Positions 55,379 to 64,000 of a stretch of 64,000 nucleotides of DNA are shown piece by piece; position 1 is the first letter of the stretch; the number at the start of each line of letters is the position of its first letter. The notes under the pieces were generated by a model. That model did not search any database, had not been told where the DNA came from, and worked only from the letters and a program-made list of their open reading frames with translations. Made by a program: the position numbers and the translations under genes. The stretch lies in assembly GCF_046630315.1 (NCBI RefSeq), contig NZ_LQBD01000035.1, positions 124,001-188,000 of the forward strand, read 5' to 3'. Source of the stretch: Brucella anthropi_A (GTDB lineage: Bacteria; Pseudomonadota; Alphaproteobacteria; Rhizobiales; Rhizobiaceae).

Positions 55379-55559
55379 TTAGTGCGATAAAAACTCCGCC
55401 AAGCCAGAGGTTGCCATTGACTGATCAATGCCCCATTTCGAAGGCTGGTCTTCACAATCGGCCATTTCGCCTTCGACCCTCATTGCGATAAAGTCGAAGC
55501 GATAATCTAGCTGAGCTCGGTGTTCGAACAATCGGCAGCAGGCCAAACGGAGATAATCA

Positions 55560-56129
55560 TTGTTACGCTTGTCAGACGATACAAAATGGCCGGAATTCTT
55601 TCACATAAGCACTAAGCGCTTGGAATTGCGCTTGGTAGCAAAGTCAGACGCTTTCGCGCTACAACAGTTGATGACGTCCGAGATTAGCCGGTGGCTAGCG
55701 ACATGGCCCTATCCTCTTTCTCAAACTGTGACCGAACAAATTATCGGTAGAGCGCTTGAGCAATATTACCATCAGCGCGCGCTTCCGCTCGTTATAATCG
55801 ATCATTCAGACGGACAGATTATCGGTTGGATAAAGGTGTTTTTTGAAGAGCGAGATAGCCAAAAATTTGGAGAAATCGGTTATTGGTTGTCTGAGAATGC
55901 ACAGGGCAATGGGTTCGCTTATGAAGCTTCGAGCGCTCTGATTAAAGTTTGTTTCGAACAGATAGGAGTTGCGCTGATCCAAGCAGGAGCCCAGACGACA
56001 AATCACGTTTCTCTAAACCTTCTAAAGAAGTTGGGAATGCAAAATATCGGAGAGCGACTTGTTTATGCCCCAGCTCGCGACAGAGAAGAACTATGCACGT
56101 ACTTTGAAATAAAAAGAATGGGCGTCTGA
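55560..56129 (+). CDS. GNAT acetyltransferase, RimJ-like
   Basis: A 189-residue protein of the RimJ/RimL type: TKRLELRLVAKSDAFAL at the start, IGYWLSENAQGNGFAYEASSALI for acetyl-CoA binding and NHVSLNLLKKLGM near the end. The start is TTG at 55560, with GGAG 7 bases upstream; no ATG lies in the first 36 codons. The substrate may be a protein N-terminus or a small molecule. Confidence 0.78.
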   Translation: MLRLSDDTKWPEFFHISTKRLELRLVAKSDAFALQQLMTSEISRWLATWPYPLSQTVTEQIIGRALEQYYHQRALPLVIIDHSDGQIIGWIKVFFEERDSQKFGEIGYWLSENAQGNGFAYEASSALIKVCFEQIGVALIQAGAQTTNHVSLNLLKKLGMQNIGERLVYAPARDREELCTYFEIKRMGV

Positions 56130-56418
56130 AAACCCAAGTCAACCGTCCCGTCCGGGGCCTCGTTCAGACATTTGACTGATTTGCGCCGAACAGCAGGTAT
56201 GTCAGGTTGACCATTCGGTCACCATCGGGCATTAGATTGATCCATGAGCAACGAAACCGCACGATTGATGAAGAAGGGCCGCAATGAGCGGGCTATCTTC
56301 CTGTGCGTGTTCGGCGGGCGAGGTCTTCGCGTCCAGTCGTGATGCCGCGCGTTCATGCGCGACCGATTGGACGTAAAAATAACCTTATCCCTCAAATGGC
56401 CATCATGGAGAACAGGCC

Positions 56419-57171
56419 ATGCTCAGCATTCTGAATGTAAACTCGCTCGTGCATTGGGAGGAACGCGAAATCCTCCGTCGTGAAGAGCTCATCCGCCATT
56501 TTTCCGAGGAAGTTAAATTCTTCCTCCGCTCAGTCAATCCAGCATGGGACATGCGACGTGTCGAGGCTCCCACGCTCATTCCCAGAAACATGATCTCCGA
56601 CGCTTATGAAAATGCTGACGTCTGGGTACAGGAGCGCATGACTGCGACCGAGACGGAATTGGTCCTCCGCCCGGAGACAACTCCGTCAACGTACGCCTAC
56701 ATGGCCCACCTGCTCGACAATCACTCTGGCACGAAACTGCCACTATGCGTATGGCAGGCAGGCCGTTCCTATCGTCGCGAGCAGGAACAAACAACGGCGC
56801 ACATGCGTCTGAAGGAGTTCTGGCAATTAGAATTCCAGGCGGCCTTCACTGCCGACACCGGAATGGACTATCACACGGCATGCCTTGAACCGGTCAGAAA
56901 GATGATCGCGTCAGTGATCGGCCTGCCCACCAGAATTGTGCAATCTGATCGCCTGCCCAGCTATAGTCAGGTGACTATGGATATCGAATTAGACAACGGC
57001 TTCAAGTGGATGGAAGCGTGTTCGATCTCGAAGAGAACAGACTTCCCCCGCAAATTCTTTTCCCGTTCCAAGGGCGGGGCGACACGCTAACACGGTGTCC
57101 TCGTTCTTGAAATCGCCATCGGCCTTGATCGCTGCCTGCATAATTGGGCGATTGCGGCAGAAAAGGCGTAA
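56419..57171 (+). pseudogene. Glycyl-tRNA-synthetase-like class II core interrupted by TAA
   Basis: The first 223 codons encode a class II core: APTLIPRNMISDAYENADVWV and LVLRPETTPSTYAYM, the motif 2 region CVWQAGRSYRREQEQTTAHM with FWQLEFQA, and the GlyRS-type WMEACSISKRTDF. An in-frame TAA at 57088 is followed in the same frame by GVLVLEIAIGLDRCLHNWAI, which is motif 3, and then the real end at 57171. So a standalone catalytic core of about 250 residues is broken by one nonsense codon. The anticodon-binding domain of true GlyRS is absent. GGAGAACAGGCC precedes the ATG. Confidence 0.75.
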
Positions 57172-57275
57172 TTCATCAATGGGATTTGCTGTCGCTTCAC
57201 AATGGGGGCGACAGCAACACTGCCTTCTCCCCTGAAATGCCGTCAAGGTACTGGCAGACTTACTCAATCGTACCG

Positions 57276-57668
57276 TCATTGTTGTGGTGACAGTTCAAGT
57301 CCGTTGGGCAAAGAAATCCAGATTACCGTCTGCTCCTCTGGTGAATGTCGAGAAAGATGACCTTTGCCATGCGTGTCCATAACCAGGACGAAACTGCCAG
57401 CAGAAACGTGGCGCACTTCCCCATCACTCGTCTCGTATTCCACTGAACCGTCAAGTCGCACTGTTAGAACGGGTTCCGGCACCCTATGCCAAGCGACTTC
57501 CCGCATCCCTGCGGGTATATGGGAGATGCGTACGCGAGAAGCTGGGTAACTGCCGGTGACATCAAAGGGAACAGCGTCGGGATGTACCGAGCGCTTTGTT
57601 GTCGGCAATTCGATTTCATCAAAATGAGATTCACCATCTGGAGTGGCGTAGATGCGCAGACACTTCAT
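57276..57668 (-). CDS. Cupin-fold protein
   Basis: A 130-residue protein beginning MKCLRIYATPDGESHFDEIEL, with a cupin-like beta core (VLTVRLDGSVEYETSDGEVRHVSAGSFVLVMDTHGKGHLSRH). The His residues fit a metal-binding cupin of unknown substrate. AAAGGAAACC before the ATG at 57668 sets the start, discarding 28 upstream codons of the frame. It is convergent with the GlyRS-like gene. Confidence 0.7.
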   Translation of the reverse strand: MKCLRIYATPDGESHFDEIELPTTKRSVHPDAVPFDVTGSYPASRVRISHIPAGMREVAWHRVPEPVLTVRLDGSVEYETSDGEVRHVSAGSFVLVMDTHGKGHLSRHSPEEQTVIWISLPNGLELSPQQ

Positions 57669-57807
57669 CAAGGTTTCCTTTCGGAAAACGAGCTTCGCAC
57701 CGAAACGATTACCTATCCCGTTGGGAAAGTAAACTATATCATTCTCACCCAAAAGGCCGCCTCGGACAGAGCAAACTTAGATCTGGCTGGTTCGCATTCA
57801 CGAGTGG

Positions 57808-58314
57808 TCAACTACCGTCAAGTATGAGGGCCATGTTGACGGTATCCATGAACCGCCCATCGATTAGCACGCTTCGTCGTTGTACACCCTCCCTAACGAA
57901 GCCAGCTTTCTCATAAAGGCCAATCGCCTGCGGGTTATCCGCGTGAACCGATAATTCGACACGGACAAGATCAACTTTCCTCGCTTGTTCCAGCGCCGCT
58001 ACCACCAGCCGACAACCGATACCACACCCCCTGTAGTTTGGGATAATTCCCATTGCTAACGTTCCACGATGAGCGTGGGTCGGGAAAAAGTGACGCGAGA
58101 TATCGCACCAGCCAACCACCGTATCATCTACAACGGCAACCACATGGGGATTGCCTTGACCAATCATGTTGAGTAGGTGCTCTCTTGTCTCCAGTAAAGG
58201 AAATGCTTCCAGCATCGTCAGGAATTTTCTCTCCCTGGCGACCGTGTCCAATGCCGTATGGAGGCCCTCAACATGCTCGGCAGTTGTCTCCACAATCTCC
58301 ACCTGACCTGGCAT
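57808..58314 (-). CDS. GNAT-family N-acetyltransferase
   Basis: A 168-residue protein with the acetyl-CoA motif IIPNYRGCGIGCRLVVAAL (about 92-110) and NPQAIGLYEKAGFVREG near the C-terminus, resembling PhnO/RimI-like GNATs. GGGAGAACTAG before the ATG at 58314 supports the start MPGQVEIVE over a longer frame to 58398. The substrate is unknown. Confidence 0.82.
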   Translation of the reverse strand: MPGQVEIVETTAEHVEGLHTALDTVARERKFLTMLEAFPLLETREHLLNMIGQGNPHVVAVVDDTVVGWCDISRHFFPTHAHRGTLAMGIIPNYRGCGIGCRLVVAALEQARKVDLVRVELSVHADNPQAIGLYEKAGFVREGVQRRSVLIDGRFMDTVNMALILDGS

Positions 58315-58609
58315 ATCTAGTTCTCCCGGTTCCACTTCGCTTCCTCTTCGTGGAAAAATCTCCCAATTAAGATTAGTCATGTAATGACGCAGTCGCAATG
58401 ACCGCTATAGGTCAGATTTTGTCGAAGCCAACACCCATGGTCCGCTTCCACTACAAACCACACCGCAACCTGCGTAAGAGACGTGACAGGTTTCAGAAAG
58501 TTTTTGCGCCCAGCTCCGATGCTAAAATTGCGCACGTTGCAGTCTGGCTTCCACTTACCCAATAGCTGGCGAATAAAGACGTAGCGATTTCACGTCATAA
58601 ACGTCCGCT

Positions 58610-59047
58610 TTATTGGATCATCTTGTGAAGCTGAATACTCTCATGATTGTCGGCATCGAAAGTGAAACGGGTATATCCCAACCTCAGATAAAACCCCGTT
58701 GCGGCGGGGAAGGCGTGGACCAGAAGCTCTCTGATACCCAACGACTTTGCGAGCTGTTCAACGTGATCCATGAGTGCAGTGCCGTGCCCGGCTCTCTGCA
58801 AATCAGAAACAACTGCAACCAGCCGGACAATCGCCGTTTGGGCGCTTTTCTGATCGAGGCGTGCGGTACCTATAGGAACTCCATCGAGCTTCAGCAGAAG
58901 CGACAGATTTTCGTCTTTGACCTCCTCCGGACCATTACAAATATACTGTTGGCTCCCGCCGAATAAGACGTGATGCCGTATCTGATGGTAGGCAGAGAAA
59001 TCTTCAGCGTTTTCAATCAGCGTCAGTGTGTAGAGAGCCATACGCAT
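58610..59047 (-). CDS. GNAT-family N-acetyltransferase
   Basis: A 145-residue protein with VVSDLQRAGHGTALMDHVEQL for acetyl-CoA binding and FPAATGFYLRLGYTRF at the C-terminal side, like the ElaA/YjcF type. No clear ribosome site precedes either the ATG at 59047 or the one at 59041. It is the fourth GNAT within 10 kb. The preceding gap (58315-58609) shows no gene. Confidence 0.78.
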   Translation of the reverse strand: MRMALYTLTLIENAEDFSAYHQIRHHVLFGGSQQYICNGPEEVKDENLSLLLKLDGVPIGTARLDQKSAQTAIVRLVAVVSDLQRAGHGTALMDHVEQLAKSLGIRELLVHAFPAATGFYLRLGYTRFTFDADNHESIQLHKMIQ

Positions 59048-59228
59048 ATTTTATGTACGCCAACTGAATTGTCCAGCAAGGAAGCCGAGCTTCAGACTGG
59101 CCCCCTTAGGTTTACCTCGTCCAAAATCCGTCAATCGTACGTATTCTATAACTGCTTTGTGAAACCGTCCCAGCCTTATGCAGGCAGTGTTCCAGCTCGG
59201 GCTCGGCAAACAGCAGTCATGAAAATTG

Positions 59229-59471
59229 CTAGCCCTGCTTGCGTGCCCTGATAGCGCGAACCCACGTGTTATTGAACATAACAGCTCCGATGAGCAGCGC
59301 CACTGCGCCCAACGCGATCATGCCAACGGCTGTCCCCTGGGCTCCGAACTGCTGATAAAGCCATCCAGATTTTTCAACCGTCTGAGCTGGTTTTCCAAGA
59401 CGAAGAATGCCTTGGATGAGTGCTCCGAAACCGACAATCAACATGCAAACGCTTCTAATCATGGCGTGCAA
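59229..59471 (-). CDS. Small two-TM membrane protein
   Basis: An 80-residue protein with two hydrophobic helices (CMLIVGFGALIQGILRL and AVGMIALGAVALLIGAVMF), separated by a polar loop, and a basic C-terminus. The ATG could also be at 59462. It lies 32 bases downstream of the TonB-like gene on the same strand, so they may form an operon. The family is not recognised. Confidence 0.55.
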   Translation of the reverse strand: MHAMIRSVCMLIVGFGALIQGILRLGKPAQTVEKSGWLYQQFGAQGTAVGMIALGAVALLIGAVMFNNTWVRAIRARKQG

Positions 59472-59503
59472 ATATCAGTTCTGCTTGATCATATCCATAT
59501 CGC

Positions 59504-59866
59504 TTATTGAGACTTTGGCTCGTCGGTCATCGGTGAGGTGGCTTTGAAAATAAACGGCACTCTCACCTTACCGACAATCGCGGTCTGATATGGCTGGCAT
59601 TTCCTCACGGCTTCCTCAGCTGCCAATCCGACAACATAGTTGGTGAAGCCTCCAGATTTCACCGTTTCGACGTCAGTAACTTTTCCGTTTTTGTGAAGGC
59701 GGAATTCTATAACAGCGTCTCCAGACTGGTTGAGAGGCATCCTAAAACATTTGCGAACCTGATTTGCGAGACGGAAAGCCTCCTCACGGCTCGGCGGCTC
59801 ATTGGCGAACGAAATACCGACACCCAGTGTTGCCATCAAGGCGATGCCATACAGCGTGATCTTCAT
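59504..59866 (-). CDS. Secreted TonB C-terminal-like protein
   Basis: A 120-residue protein with a signal peptide (MKITLYGIALMATLGVGISFANE). The domain resembles the TonB/TolA C-terminus: QVRKCFRMP, GDAVIEFRLHKNGKVTDVETVKSGG, AAEEAVRKCQPY. It lacks the TonB membrane anchor and Pro-rich linker, so it is a periplasmic single-domain version, often found with tellurium or envelope functions. AGGAGTTGGGT before the ATG at 59866 fixes the start. Confidence 0.7.
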   Translation of the reverse strand: MKITLYGIALMATLGVGISFANEPPSREEAFRLANQVRKCFRMPLNQSGDAVIEFRLHKNGKVTDVETVKSGGFTNYVVGLAAEEAVRKCQPYQTAIVGKVRVPFIFKATSPMTDEPKSQ

Positions 59867-60224
59867 ACCCAACTCCTGAAAGTTAACGTTCAGCGCGCAC
59901 GAGAGCTAAGACTGCTCCTTATGCCGGTTGCAACTTCCGTTGTGAATCCTGAGCATAATAACGCCACCAAATTTTTATGGTTAACTCAAATTTAGTTGTT
60001 GCAATCAAATCGAAACGCTGCCATATGCAGCGCCCTGAGCTTAAACGCTCAAGCAAAAGGATAACATCACCATGATACGCAAACCGACTACCCAGTGGAG
60101 CACAAGCAAGGCCTAGTATTGGCGTCGGTTTAATACCCGTTGCGCGATTGCATCGGCTTATCCTTGTGTTCCCCATTTGACCGCCTTCGGCCATCGTGGC
60201 CACCGAAAGCTTCAGGGGACAGCT

Positions 60225-60374
60225 ATGAATTATTCTCGTCAAGTATCTCGAAACATCAGTCTTCAACGTGCCGGTCTCGGATTCATCGCCGAAGCTAACG
60301 CTTCACGTGATCTGCTGCAGCTCATTGACCAAGATTGTCACGGCCTGACCAAGGTCGAGCGCTTAGAAATATAA
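60225..60374 (+). CDS. 49-residue ORF upstream of tnsA, possibly the tnsA 5' part
   Basis: ATG at 60225 with AGGGGACAGCT upstream, encoding MNYSRQVSRNISLQRAGLGF... and ending at 60374, 8 bases into the tnsA-like open frame. It could be an independent small protein or the original beginning of tnsA separated by a frameshift. The rest of 59867-60224 carries no gene. If this is a Tn7-like element, its end and TnsB-binding sites should lie there, but I could not pick out repeats by eye. Confidence 0.4.
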   Translation: MNYSRQVSRNISLQRAGLGFIAEANASRDLLQLIDQDCHGLTKVERLEI

Positions 60375-61083
60375 GGCAGCCTCATCCGAAAGTGGCGGCT
60401 CTTCCATCAAGTTTTGGAAAGAACCCTGCCCTGGATTTGCAACCCGTCAACCGCATCAGAAAAATGCCAAAACCGCTCGTGGTTCCACCGTTCATGAAGT
60501 TACAGTTGTCTTCCATGAAAGTGAACTTGAGCATCGGGTTTCGACATTAATTCAGGCGCGGCGAGACGTTCAGGAACTTCATTCACAGTACCCTGTAATG
60601 GGCTACGTCGACGCCGATGGCGTTCGACGAAAGCATACCTTTGACTATTACGTGGTGCTGAAAAGCGGAGTGCAACTGGCCATTGCAGTTAAGCCGTTCA
60701 AGAAAAAGGCGGCTATGCAAGATGTGCTGGACCGCATTCAACAGGCAGGCATGGAATGCGTCGGGACACTGGGTGAGATTGATGCTCGACACCCCGACAT
60801 CAAGCTCAGACTTCTCACCGAGGTCGAGGCTAACATCGATGCATTTCTGAACGCCATGAACATTCTACGCGCCCGCTCTCATTACAATGAAAGCGAGTAT
60901 CTGGCGCTGGCCAACGAGATCAAAGACTGCCCAGGCCACTTCCGGTTTGGGCAATTGTTCAAGAACTGCACGAGCCGTTCAAGCCGCTGGACTGCGGCTT
61001 GGTCGCTTATCGACCACGAAATTATCAGGCCCGTGAATCCGGGACAGATCAACGAACTCAGTTGGATGACTGTGGTTCGCTAG
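60367..61083 (+). CDS. tnsA: TnsA-like heteromeric transposase endonuclease subunit
   Basis: The open frame begins after TAG at 60364 and gives up to 238 residues. It shows a TnsA-type active site: Glu in VFHESELEHR (near 60510), Asp in KHTFDYYVVL (codon at 60643) and Lys in LAIAVKPF (near 60691). The C-terminal half is helical and fits the TnsC-interacting domain. TnsA cuts the 5' ends during cut-and-paste transposition. The only in-frame ATG is 60598, which would omit the catalytic Glu, so the true start is non-ATG or depends on a frameshift. It is followed 39 bases later by tnsB. Confidence 0.7.
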   Translation, partial: KYKAASSESGGSSIKFWKEPCPGFATRQPHQKNAKTARGSTVHEVTVVFHESELEHRVSTLIQARRDVQELHSQYPVMGYVDADGVRRKHTFDYYVVLKSGVQLAIAVKPFKKKAAMQDVLDRIQQAGMECVGTLGEIDARHPDIKLRLLTEVEANIDAFLNAMNILRARSHYNESEYLALANEIKDCPGHFRFGQLFKNCTSRSSRWTAAWSLIDHEIIRPVNPGQINELSWMTVVR

Positions 61084-61122
61084 ACGACGACCAATACAGC
61101 TACGTTCAAAAAGGAGGTTAAC

Positions 61123-63339
61123 ATGAACAGCTATTTTGCACAGCCAGCCACATTCCAGCGCTCTTTGGTGAACATGCGCAAGGTCGACAGGCTTAGCTAT
61201 AAGAACGCCCATTGGATTCCAGTTTGCAGAGGCAACGAGGGATGGCACATCAAGAGAGAAGACGACAGCCACGAAGTCGTTGTCGGCCATCAGGAGCTCT
61301 ATAATGAAATTTCTGCCGGTCGCGCCTCGGTTCGGTATGGATATCAGGAACCAGAGCAACAGAAGCTACGCATTATCTTCGGCGATAAAAAGTTTTCTGA
61401 TTTCCCTGAGAAAGTTCAGAAACTGGCTCTCGTTCGTGAAAAGCTGATCAACCGTTATGACGCGGAATTCCCGGAATATGGGCGGAAACGTTGGAACAAT
61501 GAGAAGCTCCAGCATCTGCTGAATACTTGGCACGCCGAGATCCAGTCAAGCCTTCTCCCAAGCGCCAGGCGCGCAGACAGGCCGATGGAACTCACGTTCT
61601 ATCGCGCCCCATCGGTCAAGACCTTTTGGAGGGATTACACCAAGTATCACGGATGCGGAGGCGACGCCCTCGGATTGGTTCAACGTCACCATGGTCCTGG
61701 AATCTATTATCGTTCCGCTGACCCGGAATCGATTGCTTTCGCTCACAGCGAAGCTCTTCGGTACATGGATAACAGGAAGAAATCGAAGGCACAGGTTTAT
61801 CAGGATTATCTGGCCAAGCTTTTTGAGATGAATTCGTCACGGGATTCTCAACTCAAAAAGGTTTCGCGCACAAAATTCGAGAGCATCATTGATGGTTTTG
61901 ATGAGTACGCAAAGGTCGCTGGACGACACGGGGAGGCTTACGCCAAGAGACGGCTTTCTTCCGTAAAGCGGAGCTTCCACTTCGAGGTGCCGGGTGACCG
62001 GATCGAGATGGATTTCTGGAATGTGGAATTGATGTCCTTGTTCGTGGAAACGGGGATGTGGTCCCTGTTACCGGAAAGCTACCGTAATCAGATCGGAAGC
62101 ACTCGCATTTGGTTCGCTGCCGCCATCGACATGTCCACTCGCTATGTGTTGGCTTTTAAGGCGAGCACCAATCCGAATGCGGCCAATGCCGTCGAAGCAA
62201 TCAGAATGATCATGTCCGACAAAACGCATATTTCCACTGCGTTGGGTTGCGAAACGCCCTGGATTGGACGCCTGCGTCCTCGCCAGATCTATTGCGATAA
62301 CGGCAAGGAGTTCGTCAGCCAGCGGACACAAGAAGTTCTGAGAAATGCACGCATTGCGTTCACCCGTCCACCAGCGGGTGAACCACAAGCCAGACCATCT
62401 ATCGAACGACTTTTCAAGACCATTGGTCCGATGGTGGCCCACCATTTTGATGGCCGAACCTTCGGTTCTATTCAGGAGAAAGGAGACTACAATCCGGAGG
62501 AACGCCTAAGCCTGCAGAGTGACGAGCTGATCAAATTCTTCCTCTACGCGATCTGCGATATCTACCACAACACGAAGCATGCAGGACTCGCGGGAGGAAC
62601 TCCGCACAATGCTTGGGTGAAGGCGGCATCCCAATATCCAATCGACGTTGCGCCCGACGAAGAAGAAATGCTTCACATCTTCGGGGAGAAGGTTTCGCGA
62701 CGGATTTCGTCCTATGGCGTGTCTTTCATGGGCATTCCTTATTCGAACGATGAGCTAACGCGCCTTCGCCTGAAACATGGTCAGACGGATTTTGAGATCA
62801 AGTACGATCCAGCGAATCTGCGTTCCATTGCCGTCTATGCAGGCAAGGATAAGGGCTGGTTCTCAGTCGAAAACCAAATCGGACTGGACGATAACGTTTC
62901 GCTTGAGGAATGGATCGTAGCACGGCAGCAGCTTCGTCTGGCTAATGCCAAGGAAAGCGAGTCTGGTCTCGCCGCTATGTACCGGGCGATCAATAAATTG
63001 CGGACCTCCGGTGACGCCGCGATGATCAGGGCGAAGCTGGGTGCACGGTCATTGGATAGCAATGCACTGGCAAGGCTCGAAGCCGAACTGTGCGGCAGTT
63101 GGATCGCAAAGCCGGATGACCAGATGCAGGGACTTGAAGCGCTCGCTTCTCTTCCGGGGGATCTGAAGCTCGCGGATGAATCGGCGTTCGTGGAGTACCA
63201 AACGGTCCAGAAGAAGGAGATCGCAGCTGCAAAACGGGCTGCGAAAAGCGAGCGGCTGGAAACCAGAGCGAACAATACAGATTCCGACCTTCAAACAGAA
63301 ACCTCTGTTTCAAGGAGCGGCTATTACGACGAATTTTAA
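61123..63339 (+). CDS. tnsB: TnsB-like DDE transposase
   Basis: A 738-residue transposase. The N-terminal ~280 residues are predicted helical DNA-binding. The integrase core has RIEMDFWNVE (D297), YCDNGKEF (D392) and PSIERLFKTI (E428), an exact D-D-35-E spacing. A beta-barrel-like Mu C domain and a basic C-terminal tail follow, the latter being the usual TnsC contact. AAAGGAGGTTAAC precedes the ATG. It performs 3'-end cleavage and strand transfer, together with TnsA and TnsC. Confidence 0.92.
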   Translation: MNSYFAQPATFQRSLVNMRKVDRLSYKNAHWIPVCRGNEGWHIKREDDSHEVVVGHQELYNEISAGRASVRYGYQEPEQQKLRIIFGDKKFSDFPEKVQKLALVREKLINRYDAEFPEYGRKRWNNEKLQHLLNTWHAEIQSSLLPSARRADRPMELTFYRAPSVKTFWRDYTKYHGCGGDALGLVQRHHGPGIYYRSADPESIAFAHSEALRYMDNRKKSKAQVYQDYLAKLFEMNSSRDSQLKKVSRTKFESIIDGFDEYAKVAGRHGEAYAKRRLSSVKRSFHFEVPGDRIEMDFWNVELMSLFVETGMWSLLPESYRNQIGSTRIWFAAAIDMSTRYVLAFKASTNPNAANAVEAIRMIMSDKTHISTALGCETPWIGRLRPRQIYCDNGKEFVSQRTQEVLRNARIAFTRPPAGEPQARPSIERLFKTIGPMVAHHFDGRTFGSIQEKGDYNPEERLSLQSDELIKFFLYAICDIYHNTKHAGLAGGTPHNAWVKAASQYPIDVAPDEEEMLHIFGEKVSRRISSYGVSFMGIPYSNDELTRLRLKHGQTDFEIKYDPANLRSIAVYAGKDKGWFSVENQIGLDDNVSLEEWIVARQQLRLANAKESESGLAAMYRAINKLRTSGDAAMIRAKLGARSLDSNALARLEAELCGSWIAKPDDQMQGLEALASLPGDLKLADESAFVEYQTVQKKEIAAAKRAAKSERLETRANNTDSDLQTETSVSRSGYYDEF

Positions 63340-63353
63340 GAAGGGCGGGACCA

Positions 63354-64000
63354 ATGAACACTGACGAATTGAAAGAACTCAAAAGACATATCTACGGCAC
63401 ATATCTTGAAAGTCCGCGCGACAGAAAATTGCGCAATATGCTGCAAGGAATGGTTGATAACGTTGATGATCACCTGAACGGTGGCGGCGGTTCTCGGCAG
63501 ACTGCATTATTTGTAATTGGTGAATCCGGGAGCGGCAAATCCCATTCATTGAAACACCACTGTGGTCGCATCGCAGAGTTTCAGCCGCGAGAAAATGAGT
63601 TTGGCGAAACCATCACGCCTTTTCTCAGTATCGAGGCATCAAGCTCATCAACCATGAAGGGGTTTGCGATCACGCTGTTGTCTGCGATGGGGCTTCCAGC
63701 AAACTCCAAGCAGACTGAGACCCAGCTGTTTTCGGCTGTAAAAACTCAGTTGAAAGCGAGAGGTATTCTCTATCTGCACGTCGATGAGGCTCAACACCTC
63801 ATTCGTCACGATAGTCAGAAAGTGATCACCGAAGTCCAGGACGGGCTGAAGAGCCTTATGCAGATTCCTGACTGGCCTTTGCATACGATCTTTTCGGGTG
63901 TGCCGGATCTTGCCAAATTGCTGACAAATGATCTCCAGCTCGCGAACCGTAGCAAGGTCATCCGCTATGTTGAGCAAAGCCCTACTGATGATCAGCAATT
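63354..64000 (+). CDS. tnsC: TnsC-like AAA ATPase (partial, runs off the window)
   Basis: At least 215 residues, with no stop before the end of the window. Walker A GESGSGKS is at 56-63 and Walker B LYLHVDEAQH has D144/E145; a sensor-like FSGVPDLAKLL follows. It is the regulator that links TnsAB to target selection by TnsD/TniQ. The gene begins 14 bases after the tnsB stop in the same operon. A target-selection gene would be expected to the right of the window. Confidence 0.85.
   Translation, partial: MNTDELKELKRHIYGTYLESPRDRKLRNMLQGMVDNVDDHLNGGGGSRQTALFVIGESGSGKSHSLKHHCGRIAEFQPRENEFGETITPFLSIEASSSSTMKGFAITLLSAMGLPANSKQTETQLFSAVKTQLKARGILYLHVDEAQHLIRHDSQKVITEVQDGLKSLMQIPDWPLHTIFSGVPDLAKLLTNDLQLANRSKVIRYVEQSPTDDQQ

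Noticed and set aside
56244..56342. Short ORF (about 32 codons) starting MSNETARLMKKG before the GlyRS-like gene
   Set aside because: No ribosome site and no family; more likely chance or a remnant in the 56130-56418 gap.
29783..60300. The whole 30-60 kb region as cargo of the tnsABC element
   Set aside because: In Tn7-like elements tnsA usually lies just inside one end with cargo downstream of the tns genes, so the cargo would be to the right. Without end repeats I cannot assign 30-60 kb to it.

Overview
The window reads as an alphaproteobacterial chromosome of the Brucella/Ochrobactrum type. I infer this from the Entner-Doudoroff cluster zwf-pgl-edd, a class I (archaeal-type) lysyl-tRNA synthetase, an oligopeptide ABC operon next to proC, a fatty-acid oxidation operon and many palindromic intergenic repeats of a kind common in that lineage. 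The identification rests on recognition and was not checked against a database.

Bases 1 to about 29,780 are GC-rich core genome. In order they hold a DUF1127 protein; a GntR regulator divergent from an MFS exporter; a small secreted protein; an SDR; zwf-pgl-edd; folD; a Wzz/GumC-like protein; an HD hydrolase; a membrane protein; proC; a five-gene Dpp/Opp-type ABC operon; a small conserved protein; a TerB-like protein; lysK; a LexA-fold repressor translationally coupled to an SNase-like protein; and a beta-oxidation operon (acyl-CoA dehydrogenase, thiolase, hydratase/dehydrogenase) with a LiuR-like palindrome upstream. A perfect 166-bp inverted repeat pair brackets about 6.9 kb around proC and the ABC operon, and a second repeat family of about 150 bp occurs three times.

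From about 29.8 kb to the right edge the DNA is less GC-rich, carries many broken genes and is an accessory region. Its first part (30.0-40.4 kb) is defence-like: an RloC-like AAA ATPase with a CxxC hook, a SEC-C protein with a PD-(D/E)XK-like core, and an 1852-residue DUF4011/SF1 helicase/Vsr-like nuclease/DUF3320 protein. Next come a secreted nuclease and phosphatase pair, then a metal block: a remnant of a nickel/cobalt exporter, chrB-chrA, and an ArsR remnant. A PIN-domain protein lies between chrA and the ArsR remnant.

At 46.2-49.3 kb a perfect alphaproteobacterial LexA box precedes three genes: a degenerate TnsA-fold protein, a small DUF6634-like protein, and a soluble FtsH-like AAA/M41 protease. 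This is my best candidate for an undescribed system. Further right are a dCMP deaminase-like protein, several GNATs, an ASCH protein whose ideally placed start codon is ATA, an SRAP protein with its catalytic residues replaced, a TolC homologue, a methyltransferase, a histidine phosphatase, a glycyl-tRNA-synthetase-like core interrupted by a stop, a cupin and a TonB-like protein. The window ends inside a Tn7-like tnsA-tnsB-tnsC operon. Its tnsB has a canonical D-D-35-E triad, but the tnsA start is unresolved.
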